A stretch of DNA of 6,648 bases from Candidatus Sediminicultor secundus (GTDB taxonomy: Bacteria; Atribacterota; JS1; SB-45; 34-128): positions 1 to 6,648 of the forward strand of contig NCRO01000229.1 of the NCBI GenBank assembly GCA_002849045.2, in the 5' to 3' direction. Shown piece by piece: positions 1 to 6,460 of this stretch. Both the position numbers and the translations under genes were made by a program. The notes under the pieces were generated by a model. It saw nothing but the letters and a program-made list of their open reading frames with translations, was not told the DNA's origin and searched no databases. The number at the start of each line of letters is the position of its first letter. Within the stretch, counting starts at the first letter, position 1.

Positions 1-2
1 AT

Positions 3-60
3 TCAGTATCCAGGAGCCAGAAGCCAAATTTGTATCTCGTGAATCGTATATCGTTGAGAA
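3..60. repeat. Degenerate 7-bp tandem repeats, CCAGAAG and TATCTCG families
   Basis: Read in steps of 7, bases 3-30 give four words of a CCAGAAG-like family (for example CCAGGAG at 10 and CCAGAAG at 17). After a 2-base shift, bases 33-60 give words of a TATCTCG-like family (TATCTCG at 33, TGAATCG at 40, TATATCG at 47). Bases 33-53 match bases 1174-1194 on the far side of gap at 19 of 21 positions in the same orientation. No coding potential is visible. The 7-bp period is seen directly; any role is unknown. The array may begin before the window. Confidence 0.7.
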
Positions 61-61
61 G

Positions 62-1160
<1,099 letters not shown>

Positions 1161-1166
1161 ATATAG

Positions 1167-1201
1167 TATCTCGTATCTCGTAAATCGTATTTCGTAAAGG
1201 C
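1167..1201. repeat. 7-bp repeat array, TATCTCG family, forward orientation
   Basis: Five 7-base words begin 7 bp after the gap stop codon: TATCTCG at 1167 and 1174, TAAATCG at 1181, TATTTCG at 1188, and a degenerate TAAAGGC at 1195. Three of the words copy those at 33-53 in the same order, so gap is bracketed by direct copies. The DNA from 1202 to 1262 shows no clear repeat, gene or terminator. Confidence 0.75.
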
Positions 1202-1262
1202 ACAGATGATTAAAAAGATTATAAAAATTAGAGATCTATATACCCTAAGACTATTTCTCTAA

Positions 1263-1290
1263 CAAGATACAAGATACGAACAACGAATCA
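1263..1290. repeat. 7-bp repeat array, TATCTCG family, reverse orientation
   Basis: Four words on the plus strand are CAAGATA at 1263 and 1270, CGAACAA at 1277 and CGAATCA at 1284; they are the reverse complement of the TATCTCG family. The reverse complement matches bases 2297-2324 at 23 of 28 positions, including 16 identical bases in a row. That second copy lies beyond tpiA, so tpiA is bracketed by an inverted pair. The array ends just before the tpiA ribosome binding site. Confidence 0.7.
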
Positions 1291-1306
1291 ATTGGGGGTT
1301 AAAATA

Positions 1307-2068
1307 ATGCGTATTCCAGTAATTGCTGGAAATTGGAAGATGAATAAAAACATTGTAGAATCAGTATCTTTAGTCAAAGAACTAAAAGATTTTGTTCGTG
1401 GAATCAAGGTAGTAGATATTGTAGTTTGTCCATCCTTTACTTCTCTTTGGGTGACGAAAGAGATAATTAATGGAACAAATATTCATTTGGGAGCTCAGAA
1501 TATGTATTGGGAAACAAAAGGGGCATTTACCGGAGAAACATCTCCTTTGATGCTTAAAGATGTAGGATGTGAATATGTCGTATTGGGACATTCCGAAAGG
1601 AGACAATATTTTAAGGAGACTTCCGAAGAAATTGCCAGAAAGACTGAAGCAGCACTTTCGGTTAACCTTATACCTATCGTGTGTGTAGGGGAAAAATTAG
1701 AGGAAAAAGAAAGCGGTAAAACTGAAAGTATAATAAAACAGGAGATTAAGGCTCTATTTTCAAAAATTGATTCTACTTCGGCAGCAAGAATAATTATTGC
1801 TTACGAACCTATATGGGCTATTGGCACAGGTAGGTCTAGTGGCTCACAGGATGCCAATTTGATAATTAAATTTATCAGGGAATTATTTTCCTCTAAATAT
1901 GGAAGTAAAATAGCTGAGCGAATAAGAATCTTGTACGGAGGAAGCGTAGATACTAAAAATATTAAGGAGTTTATGAATGAATCTGATATTGATGGGGCTT
2001 TAGTTGGGGGAGCAAGCTTGCATGCTCTGAGTTTCTCTCAAATAATAAAAGCAACTGAAATATTATAA
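1307..2068 (+). CDS. tpiA: Triosephosphate isomerase
   Basis: Interconverts dihydroxyacetone phosphate and glyceraldehyde 3-phosphate in the cytoplasm, feeding the substrate of the gap product upstream. I choose the ATG at 1307 (253 residues) because GGGGGTT at 1294-1300 sits 6 bp before it as a ribosome binding site and the family normally starts a few residues before the AGNWKMN motif. An in-frame TTG at 1292 would add five residues but lies upstream of and overlaps that site. The TIM-barrel catalytic set is complete: Asn9 and Lys11 in GNWKMN, His95 in GHSERR, and Glu167 in AYEPIWAIGTG. The phosphate-binding glycines are in YGGSV (210-214) and VGGAS (233-237). Loop 6 reads GTGR rather than the common GTGK, a mild variant. 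Length is normal. It may be co-transcribed with gap; no terminator is seen between them. Confidence 0.96.
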   Translation: MRIPVIAGNWKMNKNIVESVSLVKELKDFVRGIKVVDIVVCPSFTSLWVTKEIINGTNIHLGAQNMYWETKGAFTGETSPLMLKDVGCEYVVLGHSERRQYFKETSEEIARKTEAALSVNLIPIVCVGEKLEEKESGKTESIIKQEIKALFSKIDSTSAARIIIAYEPIWAIGTGRSSGSQDANLIIKFIRELFSSKYGSKIAERIRILYGGSVDTKNIKEFMNESDIDGALVGGASLHALSFSQIIKATEIL

Positions 2069-2096
2069 AGTTAGTATAAACTTTCTTGCTTTTTTT
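2067..2096 (+). terminator. Possible weak terminator after tpiA
   Basis: AAAGTT (2067-2072) can pair with AACTTT (2079-2084) around a 6-base loop, and a run of seven T follows at 2090-2096. The stem has only one G-C pair and overlaps the stop codon, and five bases separate it from the T run, so it would be weak. A separate promoter before secG makes some termination here plausible. Confidence 0.3.
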
Positions 2097-2108
2097 ACGC
2101 AATACGAA

Positions 2109-2183
2109 GTTATTTCGGTTTCTGGCTTTCTTCTTTTACTTTCTTAACTAGCTAACCAGGTAACCAACTAATCAACAAGTGAT
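2109..2183. repeat. Adjacent T-rich 7-bp array and CTAACCAG-type 8-bp array
   Basis: Bases 2109-2143 read as five T-rich words of 7 (for example CGGTTTC at 2116 and TGGCTTT at 2123). The next base starts five words of 8: TTAACTAG at 2144, CTAACCAG at 2152, GTAACCAA at 2160, CTAATCAA at 2168 and the degenerate CAAGTGAT at 2176. The first four units of the 8-bp array recur in reverse orientation at 6406-6437 in the same register. No gene is visible here. Confidence 0.65.
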
Positions 2184-2284
2184 GTAATGTGTAACAGGTG
2201 ATAAGTAACCTGTAATAAGTATCTGTTCTTATAATTTCAGAAATTTAATCTTATTACTCATTACATATTACTTGTTACTGTATT
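2178..2284. repeat. Inverted pair of TAATAAG-type 7-bp arrays forming an imperfect palindrome
   Basis: The left arm holds seven words of 7 bases from 2178 to 2226, including TAATGTG (2185), TAACAGG (2192), TAACCTG (2206) and TAATAAG (2213). The right arm, 2250-2284, holds the reverse complement type, starting CTTATTA (2250), CTCATTA (2257) and CATATTA (2264). Aligning 2189-2219 against 2250-2280 gives 23 of 31 complementary positions around a 30-base centre. If transcribed, it could fold as a long imperfect hairpin. There is no T run at its end, so it does not look like a terminator. Confidence 0.65.
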
Positions 2285-2296
2285 TATACGAGATAC

Positions 2297-2324
2297 AATT
2301 TCGTTGTTCGTATCTAGTATCTCG
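2297..2324. repeat. 7-bp repeat array, TATCTCG family
   Basis: The words are AATTTCG (2297), TTGTTCG (2304), TATCTAG (2311) and TATCTCG (2318). Just before it, CGAGATAC at 2289-2296 is a perfect inverse of GTATCTCG at 2317-2324. A further isolated reverse unit, CGAGATACGA, lies at 2391-2400. This array is an inverted copy of 1263-1290. Bases 2325-2390 are plain AT-rich DNA in which I see nothing. Confidence 0.7.
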
Positions 2325-2413
2325 AAAGAAAAATAAATTCAAACACACAACTTTTTTAATTTTTAAATATTTTAACTATTTGTTTTTTTGCGAGATACGA
2401 TTATTAGGATATC

Positions 2414-2442
2414 TTGAACATAACATATAATTGTGTTAGAAT
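2414..2442 (+). promoter_or_regulatory. Sigma-70-type extended -10 promoter for the secG operon
   Basis: TTGAAC at 2414-2419 is a good -35 box and TAGAAT at 2437-2442 a good -10 box, with an ideal 17-bp spacer. A TG at 2434-2435, one base before the -10, makes it an extended -10 site. Transcription would start near 2449 and leave a leader of about 95 bases before secG. A perfect TATAAT at 2471-2476 could serve a second, less well supported start. Confidence 0.6.
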
Positions 2443-2490
2443 AAAAAGCTGAAATTACCGAGAGAATAAATATAATAAATTTAAAGATTT

Positions 2491-2508
2491 CAAAGAGATT
2501 TCTCTTTG
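2491..2508 (+). promoter_or_regulatory. Perfect inverted repeat in the secG leader
   Basis: CAAAGAGA (2491-2498) and TCTCTTTG (2501-2508) are exact inverse copies separated by TT. As RNA this would give a 7-bp hairpin with a 4-base loop, followed by a U-rich stretch ending about 10 bases before the secG ribosome binding site. It could be an attenuator, an RNA stability element or an operator for a dimeric protein; the sequence does not decide between these. Confidence 0.35.
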
Positions 2509-2544
2509 ACTATTTTAATCTAATTTTTATGAGAGGAGTTAAAG

Positions 2545-2769
2545 ATGCCAGTAACTTTAATGGTGGTTCAAATTGTTATAAGTATAGCTTTAATCCTGGT
2601 AGTAATACTTCAGGCGAGAAAGTCAAGTAAAGCTTCAGGTATATTTGGTGGAGGGACAACTGCTGATTATGGTGGAAAGAAAGGTAAGGAAGCATTTTTA
2701 ATGAAACTTACTACTGTTGTAGCGGTACTTTTTATGCTATCTTCACTTTTACTAAGCTTAATTAGATAG
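2545..2769 (+). CDS. secG: Preprotein translocase subunit SecG
   Basis: Small integral membrane subunit of the SecYEG channel that assists SecA-driven protein export across the cytoplasmic membrane. The 74 residues show the family layout: a first membrane helix at about 3-22, a cytoplasmic loop with ILQARKSSKASGIFGGG at 21-37, where the family has its conserved Q, K and Gly-rich stretch, and a second helix at about 54-73. The ATG at 2545 has GAGAGGAGTT at 2531-2540 as its ribosome binding site. It is the first gene after the promoter at 2414-2442, and pncB starts 19 bp after its stop codon, so the two are likely co-transcribed. SecG genes lie after tpiA in many bacteria, which supports the call. 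Confidence 0.95.
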   Translation: MPVTLMVVQIVISIALILVVILQARKSSKASGIFGGGTTADYGGKKGKEAFLMKLTTVVAVLFMLSSLLLSLIR

Positions 2770-2788
2770 AAGGAAAGTCTTTAAAGAA

Positions 2789-3826
2789 ATGAATAAACCT
2801 ATTAGTTCGGTTAAGGAGACAGAAAATTATTCTATTAATTCAAATAGAAAATTTTTCTCAGCTACCCATGAAGAAATAGAGAAGGGGTTAACTACCGATA
2901 TATATTTCGTAAGAGCTCAAGAGATATTGAGATATCTTCGTTTAGATAGTACTATAGTAACTGCAGAAATTTTTCCACGTGAGGAAGGTGTATTTGCTGG
3001 GACCCAAGAAGTATATAATCTTTTAAAAGACAAGAAGATAAAATTATGGTCTTTAGAAGAAGGAGAGAAATTTGAACTTAAGGACACAGTAGTAAGAATT
3101 GAGGGTCCATACTCCGAATTTGGTGTTTTTGAAACAGTTATTTTAGGTATTTTAGCTAGTAGTTCGGCGTGGGCTACTGCTGCTCGCAAATGTAAAGATG
3201 CTGTCGGGGCAAAGAAAGTTGTCTGCTTTGGTTCTCGACATATACATCCGGCTGTGGCTCCAGTTATGGAAAGATCCGCGCTGATAGGTGGCGTAGATGG
3301 AGCAAGTTGTATATTAGGAGCAAAGTTGTCTGGGGAGAAACCTCAAGGTACCATACCTCACACCGTAATGATTATTTCGGGAGATACTATAAAAGCTGCT
3401 CAAGCTTATAATATTTGTATGCCCAAAGATGTTCCTCGAATTATTCTTATCGACACTTTTAAAGACGAAGCAGAAGAATCCATAAGAGTAGCTCATGCTT
3501 TAAGAAAAGATTTATTAGGGGTAAGATTAGATACACCAAGTGAGAGAGGCGGGGTAACCCCTGATTTAATAAAAGAGGTAAGAGCAAGGCTTGATCAAGC
3601 TGGCTTTCCCTATGTAAAGATCTTTGTTTCGGGAGGACTTACCCCAGAAAGAATAAGTATATTAAGTAAAGAATCGGTTGACGCTTTTGGGGTAGGTAGT
3701 TACATAAGTGATGCCAGCCCCATTGATATGACCTTGGATATAAAAGAAGTTAAAGGGAAGCCAATTGCTAAAAGAGGGAGAATCCCGGGCAAGATAGAAA
3801 ATTCAAAATTAAAGCGAATTATGTAA
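2789..3826 (+). CDS. pncB: Nicotinate phosphoribosyltransferase
   Basis: Joins nicotinate to PRPP to make nicotinate mononucleotide, usually with ATP hydrolysis, the entry step of the Preiss-Handler route to NAD. The 345-residue protein fits the shorter bacterial/archaeal NAPRTase branch. Visible family segments are FSATHEEI with TTDIYF at 23-40, EGVFAGTQEV at 66-75, FGSRHIHPAVAP at 147-158, GGVDGAS at 167-173, and GTIPHTVM at 187-194, whose His191 corresponds to the family's key histidine region. LIDTF (220-224), VRLDTPSERGG (245-255), VSGGLTPE (280-287) and FGVGSYI (300-306) form the phosphate-binding half of the barrel. About 20 unconserved residues precede FSATHEEI, but no alternative ATG, GTG or TTG lies between, and AAGGAAAG at 2770-2777 supports this start. 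Quinolinate phosphoribosyltransferase (NadC) is a distant relative but fits less well. Confidence 0.93.
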   Translation: MNKPISSVKETENYSINSNRKFFSATHEEIEKGLTTDIYFVRAQEILRYLRLDSTIVTAEIFPREEGVFAGTQEVYNLLKDKKIKLWSLEEGEKFELKDTVVRIEGPYSEFGVFETVILGILASSSAWATAARKCKDAVGAKKVVCFGSRHIHPAVAPVMERSALIGGVDGASCILGAKLSGEKPQGTIPHTVMIISGDTIKAAQAYNICMPKDVPRIILIDTFKDEAEESIRVAHALRKDLLGVRLDTPSERGGVTPDLIKEVRARLDQAGFPYVKIFVSGGLTPERISILSKESVDAFGVGSYISDASPIDMTLDIKEVKGKPIAKRGRIPGKIENSKLKRIM

Positions 3827-3856
3827 AAATAAGTATGTAGTGGAGGAAAAAGGTGA

Positions 3857-4885
3857 ATGGAGAACCTACTGTTACAGGTTAAAGATTTAAAGACCTATTT
3901 TTTTACTGATGATGGTGTGGTTAAAGCAGTTGATGGTGTTGATTTTACGATAAGAAAAGGGGAAACACTGGGTATGGTAGGTGAGTCAGGCTGTGGGAAA
4001 AGTGTTACCGCCCTTTCCGTATTAAGATTGATTCAGGAACCACCGGGGAAGATTGTTAGTGGTGAAATTTGGTTTAAAGGTGAAGAATTATTAAAGAAAA
4101 GCAGCGAAAAAATGAGAAAGATTAGAGGGAACGATGTTTCCATGATCTTCCAAGAACCAATGACCTCCTTAAACCCTGTATATACTATTGGTGAACAGAT
4201 TTCAGAAGCTATAGTACTACACCAAAAATTAGATAAAGAAAAGGCCTTAAAGAAAACCATAGAGATGTTAAAATTAGTAAGCATGCCTTCTCCTGAAACC
4301 AGGGTTCATGAATATCCTCATGAATTAAGCGGAGGACAAAGACAGAGAGCAATGATTGCTATGGCTTTATCTTGTAATCCAGATTTATTAATTGCAGATG
4401 AACCAACAACTGCCTTAGATGTTACCATTCAGGCTCAAATTTTAGAACTGATAAAGAAATTGAAAGATGAAATTGGCATGTCAGTTTTGATGATTACTCA
4501 TGATTTGGGAGTAATTGCTGAGGTATCGGATGATGTAGTAGTTGTATATGCTGGTAAAGCAGTAGAATATGCAGATGTGGTGACTATCTTTAAAAATCCG
4601 CGACATCCTTATACCATGGCTCTCCAAAATTCCATTCCTCGCCTAACGGATAAACCAGGAAAAAAACTCGAAGTTATTCAAGGTGGAATTCCTGATCCTT
4701 TAGCATTGCCTTCTGGATGCAAGTTCTATCCTCGCTGCAAATTTACCATAGATCTTTGTAAGGAAAAAGAACCCGAGCTTGAAAAGATAGGAGATAAGCA
4801 TATTGTACGGTGCTGGATGTACAATAAAGATAAAGCGATTGATTTTAAGACTATTCAAGAAACAGTAGGTGTTACCCAAAATTGA
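3857..4885 (+). CDS. oppD: Oligopeptide/dipeptide ABC transporter ATPase, OppD/DppD type
   Basis: One of two ATPase subunits that power import of peptides, or sometimes nickel or sugars, through a membrane permease pair. The 342 residues have every ABC element: Walker A GESGCGKS at 42-49, Q-loop Gln99 in [12 protein letters not shown], signature LSGGQRQR at 157-164, Walker B ending in DEP at 181-183, D-loop ALD at 186-188 and switch His215 in ITHDL. The C-terminal oligopeptide-transporter domain follows HPYT and carries four cysteines (288, 294, 301, 319) in the spacing associated with an iron-sulfur cluster in this subfamily. The ATG at 3857 has GGAGG at 3842-3846. It starts 30 bp after pncB and is paired with oppF. 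Substrate cannot be read from an ATPase, so OppD and DppD are equally possible. Confidence 0.93.
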   Translation: MENLLLQVKDLKTYFFTDDGVVKAVDGVDFTIRKGETLGMVGESGCGKSVTALSVLRLIQEPPGKIVSGEIWFKGEELLKKSSEKMRKIRGNDVSMIFQEPMTSLNPVYTIGEQISEAIVLHQKLDKEKALKKTIEMLKLVSMPSPETRVHEYPHELSGGQRQRAMIAMALSCNPDLLIADEPTTALDVTIQAQILELIKKLKDEIGMSVLMITHDLGVIAEVSDDVVVVYAGKAVEYADVVTIFKNPRHPYTMALQNSIPRLTDKPGKKLEVIQGGIPDPLALPSGCKFYPRCKFTIDLCKEKEPELEKIGDKHIVRCWMYNKDKAIDFKTIQETVGVTQN

Positions 4886-4921
4886 TTATAATTTAAGATT
4901 TAGAACACTGGAGGAAAGGGA

Positions 4922-5896
4922 TTGGAAAACAATGTATTACTTAAAGTAAAAAATCTAAAAAAATATTTTCCCGTGCGAGGGGGAATATTATCCAAGACAA
5001 TAGGATATGTCCAGGCGGTAGATGAAATTAGTTTTGACATCAAAGGGGGAGAAACTTTAGGTCTGGTGGGAGAATCAGGCTGTGGCAAAACTACTGCGGG
5101 GAGAACGATTATAAGACTTTTAGAACCCACTGCCGGAGAGGTAGATTTTGAAGGGGAAAATGTTTTTAAATTAAGTAAAGAGGAACTCAGGAAGGCAAGG
5201 CGTAATATTCAAATAATATTTCAGGATCCTTTTGGTTCTCTGAATCCTCGAATGACTGTAAGTGATATTGTGGGAGAGTCATTAATTATTCATAAGATTA
5301 CAAAGAACAAAAAAGAGAAAGAGGAAAGAGTCAAGGAATTGTTAGAAACTGTGGGCTTAAATGCAGGACATACAAGAAGATATCCTCATGAATTTAGCGG
5401 AGGACAGAGACAAAGAATCGGAATAGCCCGAGCTTTGGCTTTGAATCCTAAATTAGTAATTTGTGATGAACCCGTATCTGCACTTGATGTTTCTATTCAA
5501 GCTCAAGTGATAAATTTATTAGAAGATTTGCAAGAAAAATTTAACCTTACTTATTTATTTATTGCTCACGATTTGAGTGTGGTAAAACACATTTCTGATA
5601 GAGTTGCAGTAATGTATCTCGGCAAAATTGTTGAGTTAACTTCTACTTATGAATTATATGATAATCCTCAACATCCTTATACAGAAGCACTTCTTTCAGC
5701 TGTACCTATCCCTGACCCTACTCTGAAGAGACAAAGGATTGTTTTAGAGGGAGATGTTCCAAGTCCCTTTAAACCACCTGCGGGCTGTCGTTTTCATCCA
5801 AGATGTAAATATGCTAAACCAATTTGCAGCCAGGAAGAACCTAAATTAATTGATATAAATAGCGGACATTATGTAGCCTGCCATTTACGGCAATAA
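4922..5896 (+). CDS. oppF: Oligopeptide/dipeptide ABC transporter ATPase, OppF/DppF type
   Basis: The second ATPase, expected to form a heterodimer with the oppD product under a peptide permease. The 324 residues contain Walker A GESGCGKT at 50-57, Q-loop Gln101 in [13 protein letters not shown] (typical of the OppF branch), signature FSGGQRQR at 158-165, Walker B ending in DEP at 182-184, and switch His216 in IAHDL. The insert before Walker A ([17 protein letters not shown]) is also typical of OppF. Four C-terminal cysteines (289, 295, 302, 320) match those in the partner. The start is TTG at 4922: GGAGG at 4910-4914 is 7 bp upstream, and the nearby ATG at 4932 is out of frame. It lies 36 bp after oppD and is the last gene of the run; no convincing terminator follows. 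Confidence 0.93.
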   Translation: MENNVLLKVKNLKKYFPVRGGILSKTIGYVQAVDEISFDIKGGETLGLVGESGCGKTTAGRTIIRLLEPTAGEVDFEGENVFKLSKEELRKARRNIQIIFQDPFGSLNPRMTVSDIVGESLIIHKITKNKKEKEERVKELLETVGLNAGHTRRYPHEFSGGQRQRIGIARALALNPKLVICDEPVSALDVSIQAQVINLLEDLQEKFNLTYLFIAHDLSVVKHISDRVAVMYLGKIVELTSTYELYDNPQHPYTEALLSAVPIPDPTLKRQRIVLEGDVPSPFKPPAGCRFHPRCKYAKPICSQEEPKLIDINSGHYVACHLRQ

Positions 5897-5964
5897 GATA
5901 TATTATATTTATAATTTAGTTGTATAAGAATTTCCTTTTCTTGTAAGCATTAATCAGTATATGG

Positions 5965-6041
5965 TGAATAGCGAATAGTAGTAAAACGAAAAATGAAAAG
6001 CGCAAAACGCAAAACTATAACTTAGAACTTAAAATTAAAGA
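5965..6041. repeat. 11-unit 7-bp repeat array, NNGAAAA-like family
   Basis: Eleven words of 7 bases run in one register: TGAATAG (5965), CGAATAG (5972), then ACGAAAA (5986), ATGAAAA (5993), GCGCAAA (6000), ACGCAAA (6007), ACTATAA (6014) and further A-rich words to 6041. Seven of the words align in order with the reverse complement of part of the array at 6119-6230, at 35 of 49 positions. The 77 bases between the two arrays (6042-6118) have no clear repeat or gene. Confidence 0.65.
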
Positions 6042-6118
6042 ATGCCTTTTAAATGAAACAAAAGAATTGGCAAATATGTTAGTTTCAAGTATATTAACTT
6101 TCAAGGGGGGTAAATAAG

Positions 6119-6230
6119 TTTTGAATTTTGAATTATGGTTTTTCGCTTTTAGCTTTAAATTTTTAGCTATATACTGAAAACTGAAAAATAGTATTCAAAA
6201 TTAACGAATATTCACTAACGACTAATTCAA
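6119..6230. repeat. 16-unit 7-bp repeat array, reverse orientation
   Basis: Sixteen words of 7 bases keep one register for 112 bp. They begin with TTTTGAA twice (6119 and 6126), include TTTTCGC (6140) and TTTTAGC (6147 and 6161), then TGAAAAC (6175) and TGAAAAA (6182), and end with AACGAAT, ATTCACT and AACGACT near 6203-6223. The first part is the inverse of the array at 5965-6041. It ends where the putative tRNA promoter begins. Confidence 0.65.
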
Positions 6231-6255
6231 AAAAGCTTTTATTTTTTATTATATT
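6226..6255 (+). promoter_or_regulatory. Possible promoter of tRNA-Leu
   Basis: TTCAAA (6226-6231) and TATATT (6250-6255) with an 18-bp spacer would start transcription about 2 bases before the mature tRNA. The -10 box is good and the -35 box only fair, in very AT-rich DNA, so chance matches are likely. Confidence 0.3.
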
Positions 6256-6263
6256 GAGATTTT

Positions 6264-6351
6264 GCCGGGATGGCGGAATAGGTAGACGCGCCAGCTTGAG
6301 GGGCTGGTGAGCTTCTTGCTTGTGGGGGTTCAAATCCCCCTCCCGGCACCA
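6264..6351 (+). tRNA. tRNA-Leu, anticodon GAG
   Basis: Reads CUC and CUU leucine codons. The acceptor stem pairs GCCGGGA (6264-6270) with TCCCGGC (6341-6347), followed by the discriminator A and an encoded CCA (6349-6351). The anticodon stem is CCAGC/GCTGG with loop TTGAGGG, which puts anticodon GAG at 6298-6300. A long variable arm (GAGC/GCTT stem, around 6310-6322) makes it class II, as expected for leucine. The T arm is GGGGG, loop TTCAAAT, CCCCC (6324-6340). The D arm contains the usual GGTAGAC segment. All helices are intact. Confidence 0.97.
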
Positions 6352-6365
6352 ATAAATATTTCAAC

Positions 6366-6396
6366 AAAAAGAGGAAAGGATGACTTCCTCTTTTTT
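6366..6396 (+). terminator. Rho-independent terminator after tRNA-Leu
   Basis: AAAAAGAGGAA (6366-6376) pairs fully with TTCCTCTTTTT (6385-6395) around an 8-base loop, ending in a run of six T (6391-6396). The stem can extend further through TTTCAA (6359-6364) and TTGAAA. The A run on the other side means it could also stop transcripts from the minus-strand transposase, so it may work in both directions. Confidence 0.75.
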
Positions 6397-6405
6397 GAAA
6401 GTTAG

Positions 6406-6437
6406 TTAGTTAGCTGGTTACCTGGTTATTTAGTTAA
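6406..6437. repeat. 8-bp repeat array, CTAACCAG family, reverse orientation
   Basis: Four words of 8 bases: TTAGTTAG (6406), CTGGTTAC (6414), CTGGTTAT (6422) and TTAGTTAA (6430). Their reverse complement lines up unit for unit with 2144-2175. A short similar stretch, ACAACTAACTAG, occurs just before the insertion sequence end at about 6453-6464. Confidence 0.65.
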
Positions 6438-6460
6438 GAAAATAAAATCAAAACAACTAA

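Noticed and set aside
1292..1306. TTG at 1292 as the tpiA start
   Set aside because: It overlaps the GGGGGTT ribosome binding site of the ATG at 1307, and the five added residues are not part of the family's usual N-terminus.
1382..1606. Open frame on the minus strand inside tpiA
   Set aside because: It lies wholly within a well-supported gene and has no recognisable domain. The same applies to minus-strand frames at 2917-3189, 3314-3496, 4033-4284 and 4900-5130.
2506..2534. TTGACT at 2506 as a -35 box close to secG
   Set aside because: No acceptable -10 box is found 16-18 bp downstream, and the site is part of the leader palindrome.
2789..3826. Quinolinate phosphoribosyltransferase (NadC) as the identity of this gene
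   Set aside because: The FSATHEEI/TTDIYF start, GSRHIHPAVAP and GTIPHTVM segments and the 345-residue length fit nicotinate phosphoribosyltransferase better than NadC, which is shorter and uses different active-site segments.
5923..5945. Hairpin TATAAGAA/TTCTTGTA after oppF as a terminator
   Set aside because: The stem is weak, includes a G-U pair and has no T run after it.
6120..6176. Small plus-strand frame from a TTG after the GGGGGG run (18 residues)
   Set aside because: It lies in a heptad array, has a rare start and a Phe-rich composition that simply reflects T-rich repeats.
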